Positions 27,561 through 39,010 of a stretch of DNA of 64,000 nt are shown here, piece after piece. This DNA is from Endomychus coccineus (lineage: Eukaryota; Arthropoda; Insecta; Coleoptera; Endomychidae). Where the stretch lies: assembly GCA_958510875.1 (NCBI GenBank), contig OY294067.1, positions 196,971,401 through 197,035,400 of the forward strand, read 5' to 3'. The notes below the pieces were generated by a model, which saw nothing but the letters and a program-made list of their open reading frames with translations, was not told the DNA's origin and searched no databases. A program made the position numbers and the translations under genes. The first letter of the stretch is position 1. Each line of letters begins with the position of its first letter.

Positions 27561-29300
27561 CGATCTGCTTTCCTGCTATGTCCTTTAGACATCTGTCCAT
27601 TTCAAAGTCCCAATCCGGGCTCTCGTAGACCCGACTTAAGGCGTCTACGTTTCCGTGCTTCCTCCCAGGTCGATGTATGACCTCTATGTCGTACTCCGAC
27701 AGCAAGATCGACCACCGTCCCAATCTTGAGGTGGGATCCTCCAGTGATAACAGCCACTTGAGGGAAATGTGGTCCGTTACTACCTCAAATTTTTCCCATA
27801 CAGGAAACACCTGTACTGCCTCAATCCAAATACAACTGCGAGGCATTCCAGTTCAATGACCGTGTACCTGGTCTCCGCGCCGGTCAATTTCCTGCTCGCA
27901 ACAGCTACAGGTCGTTCGTGCCCATCGACCTCTTGGCTTAGCACAGCGGTGATCCCTGTTCCTGACGCATCCGTTAGGATGAACGGTTCCTTGAAATTAG
28001 CATGGATCGGCAGGCTTTCCGAGGTCAAGGCCTCCTTTAAGCTTGGTTAGCTCTGTAAGTGGGGCCGCTAGCTCAGCAAAGTTCGGGATAAACTTCCGGT
28101 ACCATCCTACCAAGCCTAAAAATCCTCGCACCTCTTTTACCTTAGTGGGAATGGGAAAATCCTTGATAGCTTGCACCTTGTCTGTTAAAGGGCTTACACC
28201 CGCCTTGGAAAATTCGTGGCATAAGTAGGTTACTTTTGGTTCCAACATGTGACACTAACTAGGTTTCAACTTTATGTTGGCTTCCGCTAGGCGATCGAAA
28301 ACTAGGGCCAGTCATCATAGATGTTCGGTCACATCGTCGGCACTATAAGTGATGATATCAGATATACGCTGCAAATGAGATGGTTCAACCTGGCCATTGC
28401 GGTGTTAATAAAGCGAGCAAAAGTACTAGGGCTATTTGACAATCCTCAAGGCATACGCAGAAACTCATAGTGACCATCCATCGTGCTGAAAGCCGTTTTT
28501 TCGACGTCCGAAGTTTTCATTTTTATTTGATGATAGGCCGAGGCTACATCAAACACACTGAACAGACTGGCCTCTCCGAATTGTTCCAGTAGTTCCTCTA
28601 TGAGAGAGAGCGGGTAGTAGTCCCTTTTAGTCACGGCGTTAAGAGCCCTATAATCGATGCAAAGTCGGATCTTCATAGAGCCGTCGGGCTGCTTCCGTCT
28701 TACCATAACTACAGGAGCTCTGCAGGGACTTTTTGACTCCCTTATTATCTTATCGTCCAGTAGCCGATCGATCTCCATTCTCAGTTCATCCCTAGTATGA
28801 AAAGGTACTCGATAAGGGGCTTTCGAGATGAGAGGTACATTTTCGGTGATTATTCGATGTTTCACCTGATCAGTGCTGGATAAGATCTCGTTCTCTCCAC
28901 AAAAGATGTGGTCGTATCTTTCAAGGAAGGCTCTCACTAAGGATTGGGTGTCCTCAGGTAGATGAGACGAATCCACTGCATCTGAATTCCCTGTTTCACG
29001 GTCTTCCCAATCTGGTATACACCATAACTGCGCCGGACGAGCCGGTTCGACCTGCTTCTGAGCCTTACTTAAAACTTCCAGTCCAGTAGATAGGGTGCCC
29101 AGCACAGTCTTTGCCCTCAGTCGGACCGCGTAGTTGTTCAAATTCATGAGACGAATTCTCACTTCCTTGGTGAATGGTACTACCGCGTTGGCCATCAGTA
29201 CTCCTACTTCCAGGTCTTTACTCAAGGCTTCAATCATTCCTAGTTCTCCCGTAGGTTTTTGACCTACTACCTTACCCCAACATTCGATTTCACTTCGAGG
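27561..29300 (-). pseudogene. gypsy-1 reverse transcriptase and RNase H
   Basis: RT begins with IPPRSEIECWGK and continues in the open frame 29237-28446: KAPYRVPFHTRDELRMEIDR, LLDDKIIRESKSPCRAPVVM, IRLCIDYRALN, SVFDVASAYHQIKM (first catalytic Asp) and EFLRMP, then a stop. Around 28340-28370 the usual Y-x-D-D box reads QRISDIITYS, so Tyr and one Asp of the box are lost. The thumb is at 28248-27997 (GFLGLVGWYRKFIPNF). RNase H follows with ILTDASGTGITAVLSQ (Asp), ELECLAVV (Glu) and VTDHISLKWLL (Asp), in two frames. It ends with RPGRKHGNVDALSR. Beyond that the same frame runs into the macro domain. Several frameshifts and the lost active site make it inactive. Confidence 0.92.
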
Positions 29301-29472
29301 AGGTATCGATTCCCTTTCCCATAAACTTACGTGACATAGCCGTGTGGAGGGCGGTTTCGCTTCGGAATTCGGGCCTTTCGGTGTATCGCCTTTACTGATT
29401 TCCGTGGTATGTGGAGGGACCTATCGGAGGGTTTGGGCCGAGGCAGTGAAGCTACCTGAGCGTACGTTGGTT

Positions 29473-30124
29473 TTACCGGTGGTGGTTCAGAGTAACGTGA
29501 GGGTCTGCATGGTATTCCTTTTGAGGTTGAAGGAACCGGCGGTTGTTGAGGCTTTGGCTAAGCGAACGGGGTGGCGATAGTACTAGGCGTTGTCGGTTTT
29601 GATGCCACCAGACTTGACTTGGCCGTTTACAGGGCACATCCATAACAAGTGGCGTAGTTATTCCTCTAATCTTGGTGGTGTTACGAGCATAGTCAATGAT
29701 GGCTCCGCACTTGTTCAAAAACTCTGCCCAAAATCCCGTATGCATGTTGTGGAAGGCTTTTAACCACCACCCAGTCTTGTAATAGGTGTGGCCGCCATCT
29801 GTTATATTCATTCTGGCATTGCTTCAGGGCGGAAGAGGTCATCTCTTTTGCAGAAATGCCTACCAAGCGAATCGCGCCGTGCAGGGATACTGCCTCGCTT
29901 GTTACGCTACTTTATTTTAAAAGAGAGAGAGCAGATCCGGTGTCTATGCATACAGTGCGCTGTTGTCCGTTCAATCGAACCCCTAAGTTAGTGGGTCCTC
30001 CAAATAACCCTATGCCTCCTACACAAGGGACTACTACCCTGGGTGTTGTGGGTCTCGTCCCTTCCTCCAACGAGGGTTGTATGGCTCTGAAGTTACCATT
30101 CCCTTTTTCCTGACGCTTTACCAA
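29473..30124 (-). pseudogene. gypsy-1 aspartic protease
   Basis: The frame 30124-29912 ends with VRLNGQQRTVCIDTGSALSL, which holds the catalytic DTGS of retropepsins. After a frame change, 29811-29473 gives GFWAEFLNKCGAIIDYARN. This matches the end of the fold (G-x-x-F-L-x-x-x-x-x-x-I-D) just before RT. It would act as a dimer to cut the polyprotein. The frame is broken between the halves. Confidence 0.8.
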
Positions 30125-30192
30125 CGTCCACTCCCCTTGCTCCTCAACCCCACTAGCAACCTTGCTCCTAGGAGCTTCCGGACGAGGTCGTG

Positions 30193-30447
30193 CTAGTTTA
30201 AAGCCGGTTTCGATTGTCCCGAAGGTCGAGCGGTGTTTGGCTTCCTACCCCCTCCAGGTTCACTCCTTCGATCGTAGGTTCCGAAGTCGCGGCAACCCAT
30301 TGCGATGTGGCCTGATTTCCCGCATCTAAAACAGGTGACGGGCTGCCTTGTTGTTCCAGTTCGGATCTCATTTGGACAGTCGGGCTTATAGTGCCCTTCT
30401 TCCCCGCACCCATAACATCGCACCTTTTCCATTTGTGGTGCTGCCAA
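30193..30447 (-). pseudogene. gypsy-1 nucleocapsid (two CCHC zinc knuckles)
   Basis: Two canonical knuckles occur in tandem: CYGCGEEGHYKPDC and CFRCGKSGHIAMGC. They precede a basic Gly/Arg-rich tail. The frame differs from the capsid part upstream, so at least one shift or programmed site separates them. The role would be RNA binding and packaging. Confidence 0.9.
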
Positions 30448-30473
30448 ACTAGGAGTGGCTGAGGGTCTTTACC

Positions 30474-31109
30474 TCAACTGGAGCTCCACCCTTTCTGACT
30501 GCCTAGCCATTTCCTCCGCCTTTCTGAGGGTGAGGCTTGGTCTCGCATTAATGCTGTTCCGATATCCTGCATCAATTCTTCCCTTGAGCCCTGCTTAAGC
30601 TGGTGGATCATAGTCCGTTCAGTATTCTTCCTCAACCCCGGAATTTCCTCTTCCACTGCATTCATCAGATCCTCTTCCAAGACCTGCCTCCCAAAATGCT
30701 TAATACGTGTGGCAAATTCGGCCACCGATTCATCGTGACGTTGGATGCACTTGGCCAGTTGAGCCATGCTTTCCCCTGATGTTCGTAGAGGCGTAAAACG
30801 CTCTATCAGCTTGTCATGGAAGTCGTCATAATCCAAATTATCCAAATCGGCATCCACTTGGAAGTAAGTGTACGCTTCCCCTTCTAGTCGGAACTTTAGT
30901 ATTTTCAAAGTATTCTCTTCCGACCAACCATCCAGTTTAGACCTTTGCTCTAATTTGGCAAAATAGGCCTTCACATTTCCCTTCCCTGAGAACGGATTCA
31001 CTGTCCCAGCGACCATGCCCAAAGGCATACTTGGCCATGAAGCCGCTAGTGGGGCTGGGCCTGATACATCTGCAGGATTCATTTGCAATCCGGAATGTGT
31101 GTCTCTCAC
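30474..31109 (-). pseudogene. gypsy-1 gag capsid region
   Basis: 211 codons are open. The segment VNPFSGKGNVKAYFAKLEQR, then KFRLEGEAYTYFQ and FHDKLIERFTP, then AEFATRIKHFGRQ matches the retrotransposon Gag capsid family (helical CA domain). The first Met at 31109 is preceded by non-coding leader and is a plausible start. The frame stops before the zinc knuckles. Gag normally continues into them, so a mutation has separated them. Confidence 0.88.
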
Positions 31110-32072
31110 TCTGATGGTACCGCTACCGTAAAACCAACTATGTACCTACTAGACACCACCCAAAGAAAGAAAGAAAATTTTTTTCGACTTCTCGTTAGCT
31201 TTCGGCTACTTCCTCAAATTGAATTTGAAAGAAATTCAAAGATAAAATACAACTGGTGAATTTATTCTGCGTTGAAAGTTAGAAAAAAAAATTTTGAATT
31301 GAATTGTTACTATATAATTTTTTCAAATCTGTTTAGGTTGACCCTGCAATACAAAACAAATTTGGAGAACAAAAAAATAAATAAATAAAAAAAAATAATA
31401 AAGTGTAAAATCAAAACGCAGAACTCCCAGAATCAAAATCTTTCTGCTCGAATATGTAATTAGTGCCTATACACGAGAGACACCTTTTGATTCAATTCAC
31501 CCGGCTCCTTCCCTTTGCTGGTTCACCGTTCCTTGACCCAGTTACACAAAAATGATATACAATTTCTCTTGGCCCTAGTCTGCAAGCTCCTACAATGCTG
31601 TAAGCACTTAATTCAAGCTATTGAAATTAAAGCACCTACTATTCATTCTTATGGTCACACCCCTTTCCGATAAGAATCCGTTCTCATATGAAGGTATACG
31701 GAAACCTTATCCGGTTCCCTGAATGAAAGGTTGTTTATACCTTGTTGCTATTGACGATAACCAAAAACTTCCTAATTGGAAATATATAATTTCCAAACTC
31801 TCAATTGCTATGCCTGATTTCAACGGCGCTCAGTGTATATATGCTTTAAATGATCTGGCCTACTATTTACTGGGGTCATTGAACTACTACCCAATTATTA
31901 ACCTTACTGTTCTATGTTATCAACACCATACGCACTATTATTCCCCTTGCGTTATAACCTCACTTTAAAACAAAACAATGAAATGTTTTGTTATTTCCGA
32001 AACTGTCACTACTACATTTTTCGAAGACGTGGATTATCACCTTGTTATTTCGGCTTAAAACAACCTAAGATA
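31110..32072 (-). other. gypsy-1 untranslated leader
   Basis: AT-rich sequence lies between the primer-binding site and gag. A-rich runs occur at 31375-31403. No gene is recognised. It would carry packaging signals in a live element. Confidence 0.5.
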
Positions 32073-32090
32073 TCACCGCAGCGACACCAA
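32073..32090 (-). other. Candidate primer-binding site of gypsy-1
   Basis: On the minus strand, two or three bases after the LTR end (TTATTACA), the sequence TGGTGTCGCTGCGGTGAT starts with TGG. It could pair with a tRNA 3' CCA end. I did not identify the tRNA. Confidence 0.5.
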
Positions 32091-32091
32091 A

Positions 32092-34743
32092 TGTAATAAT
32101 CTGAGCTGGTACTTGGGAGCAAACTATTGAACTTATTTATGATGTTATTAAACACAAGCCAGGCATACCAAATCCTGCTCAAGACATTACTAGGTTATGT
32201 TTGTTTACTGTTCCCTCAGGTCAAAGCCTTATGGGATCGTATGTTGCTACGGAGAGTGGAAACCTTATTGTAACTATGCTAGGATAGCTACCCTTTCATG
32301 CAACTCGAGGGTTGCGGAGAGTGTATATTACAGGGTTACATTACAAGGAGTGCCCTGTGAGTTGGTAGAATGGATTGAATTTAGCTGCCACCAGTTCATC
32401 TTTGAGGTGTTTCAGAGAATAGTCCAGGGAACGAAACTAATCTCAAAGGAGTTCCTCTCCAGTAGCACTTGGTATAAAATTCATTCAGTAGCGGGCCTTT
32501 CCTGGCGACGTATAAACTATGCTAGTATGACAGTTTCTAGTTGCTGAAGATGTTCGGAATGACAATCACGACATGATTATTCTATTCCACTATAACGTTA
32601 TTTAAGGGATGGTGTATCAATGAAGAACAATTCAAACAGTATAAGTTGTATATTGGTGAAAAAGTTGATCGTATACAAAAAACAATAATAATCACACAGA
32701 TGTATATATATACACTAAGTCCCATACATATAAACATAAAGTGAAAAATATGACAAATAGCCAACAAGAAACAAAACAAAATTTAAATCAAACGAAATTA
32801 ATTTGATTCTAGTTATCGGAATGGTTTGTAAAAACAATATACAATAAATTTGATAAAACTTTATCTAGACCGATCAATCGATGAATTATTGATGTAACGA
32901 TGCCAGGGAGTTGTTTCTCTGGGAGCTAACCTCAATTTTTGAATGTACCAATCTGAGGGATAAGTAACTATAGGTTGTGGAGTAACCCAGAGGGGCCACT
33001 GGTAGTGAACTTGAGGTTCCGGAAGGGTGATTCTCTAAATAACTAGCCCTGTTGCCTTACCCACAACTACCTGGTTCGCTATGTATATGTAGATCTAGTA
33101 AATTGATTCAACAAATTAAACAATATAATGAAACCCTAGTTTTCAAGATGAACTCAAACACTTTCTCTCAAATTCGCCGCTTATGGCTAACTCTCCCTGT
33201 CCTTAAAGATCAGAGTCTCAATGAGGGTTTTAAGAACCCTTCAAATTCTAAATGAAATACCCTTATTACAACTTTCAAATAATGATCCTTCTCAATAGTC
33301 CCCCAAATAATTAGGTATTGGACTCTACACCCTAATTTCAATTATACCTATCTTAAGTTGGTCACCTATATGCACTACAAAATATGAGAAATTCGGCCGA
33401 TGGATCAATACACTTCTTATAAATCAAAATACTCTATTAATGGTTACGGTCCTCTATAAACCAACACAAAAGAAACGAGAAAAAGGGGGGTGCTGACCTC
33501 AGAATTTTTGGCTTGAATTCAGACTAAATAGCTTGTTCTATAGACTCACCCTGACTCAGTATTCAATCCTTAATCCACAAAGTAAACCAGTAACACCTGA
33601 GTTCACGCTTCACGCACGGCCTCCGCAAAATGTATTACGCGGCGTCTTTTTGTTAAGTTATAAATTACACCCCGGAGCTAGTTCTCTCTCGCACCCAGAT
33701 CAAATTGTGTAATCGTTAAAGGAAATAAATTCTCCAAAATATCAAATTACTTTAGATTTCTATCATCAAGTTACCAATGACGTTCTCCACAATTTCTTTT
33801 ACAGGTTATTTTAGATTCTAGTTACCAACAATATTCACTAAATAGCAAATGATATTCAAAGTAAAATGTAAGTTCTCTTGAAACTGATACTTAGAATGAT
33901 TTTAGGTGAATGAAAGTGAACTTTTATAATGATAAAAATTGATTCGAATGAATTAATTCACTTTGAGTAATAAACAAAAGGAAAATATAATTGAAAAAAT
34001 AGAAATCTTCTAACTTGCAATACAAAAAAACAATCAAATGACTAAGTTAAAATATCAATTGAAAGAATTAATGAATCTGGCTTTGAGAGAGACGGAGCTA
34101 TATGTACAAGGAAGTGAGCTTACCCAGCAAGATACGACACAAAAACTGCCCTTTTTCCTGAGAGTTTTCATTTTATAATTCGGATCACTCCGAAATTGGC
34201 TTCCCTACCAGGCTAAAATGAAATTCAAACGAACCAATGAAGTTTTTTGTACCACATTGTACTTTGCCCTAACACACAAATCTGTATTTAGAGTTGCCTG
34301 TTTTCCACATCGAGGGGCAGTGAGTGACCACAAAAAATGATTCTTCCAACACTGCTCAATCAGCGGTTCTAGCTGCCGCCTGTGAATAAGTGCAATTCTA
34401 CAGATTTGTACTTTGAATGCCCTAATCCTTAAAAATCACGTACGACTTGTAAAAGGTATCGGATGACGGATCCCTGTCGCCAGATTGGAATTCCATTATT
34501 TCAATCTGAATCAAACTCTAATTGTTGAATTTAGGATGTCTATGTATAGTCTGTTCCTGTCATGAATTTTAGATTTTGAAATGCCCGTAAGGACGGAACT
34601 ACACGCTACGGAATGATTTGAGTTGTATTCTCATGTGTCTAGTATTCCTGGTTTACTTAGAGTAACTTAATTTTCGGGAGTTTTCTCCAGCTTACGCTAC
34701 TTTGATTCAATCATGAAAAATAATAATATCCCGGATTATTACA
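32092..34743 (-). repeat. gypsy-1 right LTR (5' LTR with respect to transcription)
   Basis: 2,652 bp, bounded by TGTAATAATC and GATTATTACA. It is collinear with 19844-22418 apart from small indels, the largest near 33412-33480 and 33670-33700. The promoter would lie inside, but I cannot point to it with confidence. Confidence 0.92.
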
Positions 34744-34747
34744 CCAT
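34744..34747. other. Target-site duplication of gypsy-1, right (ccat)
   Basis: Second copy of the 4-bp duplication. With one copy and the element removed, the polymerase reading frame passes through the insertion site without a shift. This confirms the boundaries. Confidence 0.85.
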
Positions 34748-35440
34748 ACTGATACACGACGATTTTATAGGCCGAGAGATGGTATTGGAACTGCTGCAGC
34801 TCCGGTATTTCACAGCCTTTTTCAGGTATAACAACACCCGCTTCCGAAATTATTTTAAGAGCTCTCTGCTCTTGAATTTGTCCTCTATCCCTGCGTATTT
34901 TCACTATTTGCGTATCTTTTACCACATACGCGATAGCTACAGCTAGGGCTCAAGGAAGGCAAAGATTGTCTATATTATTTATTGAGATGATGCCTTTACG
35001 CTGGGCGCATTCTTCGTCAAACATATGGTAGTTGGCGCTCTGGCCCTTGCCTACAACCGTTCTTATCGACGTTACACCTAAACAAAAGGTCTTGATATTA
35101 AATGCAAGAATTAGACTGATAAATGGAAGAAATTCGGGCCCATATGTCGTCTACTGTAACTTCGCTAGCCGCCTTGAAATCTTCCCACCCAGGGCCACGA
35201 GCGAAATCTTTCAGATAGAATGTGAAACTCACCTGATCGGTAGGCTTCAAACCTTCTGCCTCCGCTGAATAATACCTATCAAGGCATCTTTTATCCAGCT
35301 CACAGGTTCTCCAGATTAAGGTAACTCGCTAATTTTGAACCCAAGAGTACGCTCATGTAATCCGAAGCGCTTCATTTTCCTCACACTTTCTTCAATTTTG
35401 AAGAACTTTTCCATTACGATTGAAAGCGATATTAGGTATT
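34748..35440 (-). pseudogene. Polinton DNA polymerase B, N-terminal part
   Basis: Reading right to left, KMKRFGLHERTLGFKISELP is followed by a stop, then SFTFYLKDFARGPGWEDFK, then in another frame GKGQSANYHMFDEECAQRKG and ISINNIDNLCL. The frame 34925-34748 continues with VKDTQIVKIRRDRG and leads up to the insertion site. This is the N-terminal region of Polinton polymerase upstream of the exonuclease domain. Stops and shifts are as frequent as in the main part, so decay probably affected the gene as a whole. Confidence 0.75.
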
Positions 35441-35866
35441 AGAAACAGCTGAAGCACTCAAATATATGATAGGAATTAATTAGTCATGGAAACAACTGAT
35501 AATAAAAAAGCGCAGTTCAAAATGATAATTGAAGCGCTCAAATATATGATAGAAATGTCTGATTACTCAGTCGTAAAAACAACTGATAATAGAATCATTA
35601 TACAGAGCGAGATAAGAGAGAAAGGATACTCACACAAACACACGCACGTCTGCACAATTGAAGTGTTACGTTGATGAAGAGTGAGGATGCGACACGTGCC
35701 CGTATTCATAGGGAACGTTGACAGCGGGCGGGTGATGATCTGATTGATTACCTCCAAGGTCATCATTTCGTAACATGAGATCAAGAGATGATTTGAGTGG
35801 TTACCTACAAGGTCAATAATTTTCATGTCGAGACATGGAATAGATAAGAACGTTACAAATCGCGAG
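35441..35866. other. Polinton spacer between PolB start and right TIR, small tandem repeats
   Basis: There are two imperfect copies of about 85 bp (around 35448-35525 and 35532-35600, sharing ctcaaatatatgata and acaactgataata). Two copies of about 60 bp follow (35745-35840, sharing ggttacctncaaggtca). A 62-codon open frame (35486-35674) spans the first pair. I cannot assign it. Confidence 0.5.
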
Positions 35867-37788
35867 GGCTACCTTCATAGTGCGCGTTATCTGAACAAGA
35901 TAAGAGTGATTTTCATTTCGAAACATAAGAAAACTCATATATTTCGAAGTCGCATTCTATCAAGTCATATTTTATTTTCAGGTAACAAATAACTTACATC
36001 TTATTGTATGTAGTAGGAAATCGATCTCATCATTCCGTGACATGTTTAGGTAAATACTGTTTATCAATTTTTTATCAAACCTTCAATTGATGGAACACGC
36101 CTTACAAGGCGATTCAATTTCGAATTACAAAACGATACACTGAAAAGGAACTTCACGGTTCGGTTTTTGGCATTTGAGATATACAGGCCTTGGTATAGAT
36201 TTTGTAAGTACTTGAATATTTTGTTTTTGATTATTTGTAATTTAGATAACAAACCTCTATTCATACGATTCGCATGCCAACCATTTAATTTCGCCCTATC
36301 CAAATTATCCAATCATGGTGCGATATCCAGGAGTCAGAAGTATCAGTCCTGTGACGTAAATATTCATCTAATCATTATTATCCGCATTCTATTCCTCATC
36401 CGACCATCATAGTTCGTGAACGATGTAGACATCGTCTGTTGATGTTCTTTTCTCGAATCCACACCAGAACCTCTCTTCTGCATCGATTCTATCTGATCAC
36501 GCAGCATCTTCAGAGCCTCCAATGATAAAAGTAGCTGCTGCTTCTCCACGATAGTTTTGGCCAATCATAGGGCATTATGAATTTTCCTTTTCCCTAAGAG
36601 GCACACACGCAATCCCTCGGTAGCCGCTGTTTCATTATAGTGGGGTGTTGGAATTCCAAGTAGAGCTTCAGAAGTGCCTGGCTTGTTATGATGCCCAGAA
36701 GACTGAGACAGGAGACCTGTTATCTTTGGGCCTAGCCCTGCTCTTACAACATATATCTCTGTACCCTGACTGCCTTTCTCAGATTTGATCGTCTGAATGT
36801 TGGAGTGTCTGAACACGTGTCTGAATATCGAAGCACGTATCTGAACAAGTGTCTGAATGTTGAAGCACGTTTTGGAGCAATTGTCTGAATATTGAAGGAC
36901 GTATCTGAACACGTGTCTGAATGTTGAAGCACGTGTTGGAACACGTGTCTGAATGTTGAAGCACGTGTCTGAATGTTGAAGCACGTGTCTGAATGTTGGA
37001 GCACGTGCTTAACACGTGTCTGAGTATTGGAGCATGTGTCTGAACACGTGCCTGAATGTTAAAACACGTGTCTGAATGTTGAATCACGCATTAAAACATA
37101 TACGTACTACCTATATGAGTATATAATCATTATAATTATTCGCATTTTATTTCTTATTCACCCATCATCGTTCGTAAACGATGATCGCCGAATAGAATCA
37201 GTTGCCACTGTCGGTGACAATATCATCGTTCTTAAACTATGATCGCCGGATTGAATCAATTGCTGTTGTCGGTGACGTCATCATAGTACGTGTACTATGG
37301 TATCCGGATGCAATCAACGGAACACATTCATGATCAGTGTGGTGGAAGCGTCTCATACAATGTCGTGCTGTTCAAAATGCTACACATAGAACATGTTATC
37401 GTAGTGTCAGTGTAGCTGAAAGATATATATTGAACCTCACTTCAGGGCTCGTAGGATACCAAGATGAAATATACTCGGGGTAGGAGTGTTGTCTGCCAAC
37501 CACCTGTCAAAATGCCAGACACGGGAACACCACTTAATGATGACTCTAGTCTCTCCTAAGCGTTTGAATTATTCCTTAATACAATCCTGCTCTTGCGCTT
37601 GTCAGCCCTCAGTATGCTAGCGCAATCATTTTACACAAATGCTGAATACCGCTAGATAAATTCGCAAGAACAATCCTTGCTATTACCGATTGACACTACT
37701 TCAGTTTCTCCAGAATTGTTCCTCAATACAACCCTGCTCTTCCACAGTTATTTTACACTGATATTGATTACCGCTAGAATCTTCGTTT
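35867..37788. repeat. Polinton right terminal inverted repeat
   Basis: Inverted copy of 13687-15408. The inner boundary lies at ggctacc (35867) and the outer boundary at accgctagaatcttcgtttt (37788), followed at 37801 by (TG)4. The longer length relative to the left TIR comes mainly from the longer CACGTG array and a few indels. Confidence 0.85.
36785..37092. repeat. CACGTG minisatellite in the right TIR
   Basis: About fifteen imperfect units like gtctgaatgttgaagcac, most with CACGTG, form the inverted counterpart of 14340-14543 with more units. Several overlapping open frames run through it because many unit lengths keep phase. They are not genes. Confidence 0.8.
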
Positions 37789-37808
37789 TATTTTGAAGCC
37801 TGTGTGTG

Positions 37809-38239
37809 TAACGACCTTGAACGTTAGGTGGTCGTTCTTATCTCGCTTCTGAGGGCAGTGTGAAGCTGATAAACTCGACTCAAATTTCAATTGTCTTGTT
37901 CCCAATCATGCTATCGTTTCAAACTTGTTTGAATCGAATTCAGCGATTTATTAGTATTACACCTTGTTTCTGCCGAGAAATATGCACAGAAGAAAATCCT
38001 GTAAATTACTTCCTAGTATAACAAATTACATAGAAGTATTTTTACTACATCTGCTCGTTGCGACATCTAAAAGAATCCTGTAAATGTATATATAGCGATG
38101 TTTTCGTGCAGTCCAGAAGGATCTAGTCTTCCACCGCTATTTTAAAACCTCATTATCTACGCAAACCGCTCGCGCCTATGGTGCATATCCGAATCTCCGA
38201 TCACCCAGCGATTCCATATTTATCAAATCACCAGTCAAA
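37809..38239. other. Flank outside the Polinton, with a small hairpin
   Basis: AACGACC (37810-37816) and GGTCGTT (37830-37836) form a 7-bp inverted repeat just beyond the (TG)4. The rest shows no gene. Confidence 0.45.
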
Positions 38240-38405
38240 CAGATAGACAGACAGCCATACTAGCAGACAAGCGGACATACACATGGTGCCCTTTCGGCCT
38301 GGCAGGGCAGACAGATGCGAATACCTGTAGACAGACATACAAGCAGACAGATATAAAAACAGGTCGACGGGCTAATGAACAGACAGGCAGAAGGACAGAC
38401 AGGGG
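38240..38405. repeat. Degenerate (CAGA)/(CAGACA) simple repeat
   Basis: Many copies of cagacag, agacagacag and gcagacagat occur with irregular interruptions over about 165 bp. Non-coding. Confidence 0.75.
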
Positions 38406-38829
38406 AATAAGCTATAGGAGTACGCTACTATTGAAAAATATAGATTCAATTGAAAAACACCAAATGCACTTGACTAAGTGAATAACTGATGTGGCTGTCT
38501 GCCCATGGTGGATTCGACTAAGACGAAAAGAGTACGGCACTGGTTTATTCAGCACGCGTCGTGACCTTGACCAACCTTGTAGGCGCTCTGAGGCAAATAT
38601 GTTTTTATCTGTATCTTCACATTAATATCATACTGAATATTTGCGGTAACAATTCCCGCAGAATATATCTCCACTGATAATTTACAACCGTAAACATACA
38701 AGCTGAAACCTCTCAACCTCTCCCGTGTTCCGAACCTCACACTTTGCTTACAGGCTGTCTACCGCGAGCGACCTCTCTATGACCTTGTATACAAGCTGAT
38801 TACCGCTGCTCGAACCTTTCGACTAGCGA
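38406..38829. other. Non-coding stretch
   Basis: I see no gene. One 63-codon minus-strand frame has no recognisable features. Confidence 0.45.
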
Positions 38830-39010
38830 CAACTCTCGTACCAAACCCTAGCCACCTAGCGGACAGAAGCGACATCAAACCCTAGCCCCCTAGCGGAGAG
38901 AAGCGACACCAAACCCCCGCCATCTGGCGGTCATTCAGCAAAGATTCGACGGATCGCCGACATCTGATAACGCTCGCTGTCTGGGGCTGTCTGCTCAAGG
39001 CGACCCCACC
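38830..39010 (-). repeat. Short copy of the gctaggtggctagggttt minisatellite
   Basis: Read on the minus strand, it has three units of about 35 bp (ctaggtggctagggtttggt, then gtcgcttctgtccg). They are preceded by a non-repeated stretch with gacagccccagacagcgagc and gttatcagatgtcgg. The same order, with more units, is found on the plus strand at 54085-54460 and 59635-60010. All three belong to one dispersed repeat family. Confidence 0.75.

Larger units (their letters stand above)
19844..34743 (-). mobile_element. Ty3/gypsy LTR retrotransposon (gypsy-1), 14.9 kb, with macro and env-like genes
   Basis: The two LTRs start TGTAATAATC and end GATTATTACA. They flank a body coding on the minus strand in the order gag, zinc knuckle, protease, RT, RNase H, macro, integrase, env-like. 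A candidate primer-binding site (next to the right LTR), a polypurine tract (next to the left LTR) and a 4-bp target duplication are all present, so this is a complete insertion. The domain order RT-RNase H-integrase is that of Ty3/gypsy. All genes carry stops or frameshifts. The element is large because of its 2.6 kb LTRs and the extra genes. Confidence 0.93.

Noticed and set aside
35486..35674. 62-codon plus-strand frame between PolB and the right TIR
   Set aside because: It spans a tandem duplication and matches nothing I know. It could be a small Polinton gene, but support is lacking.
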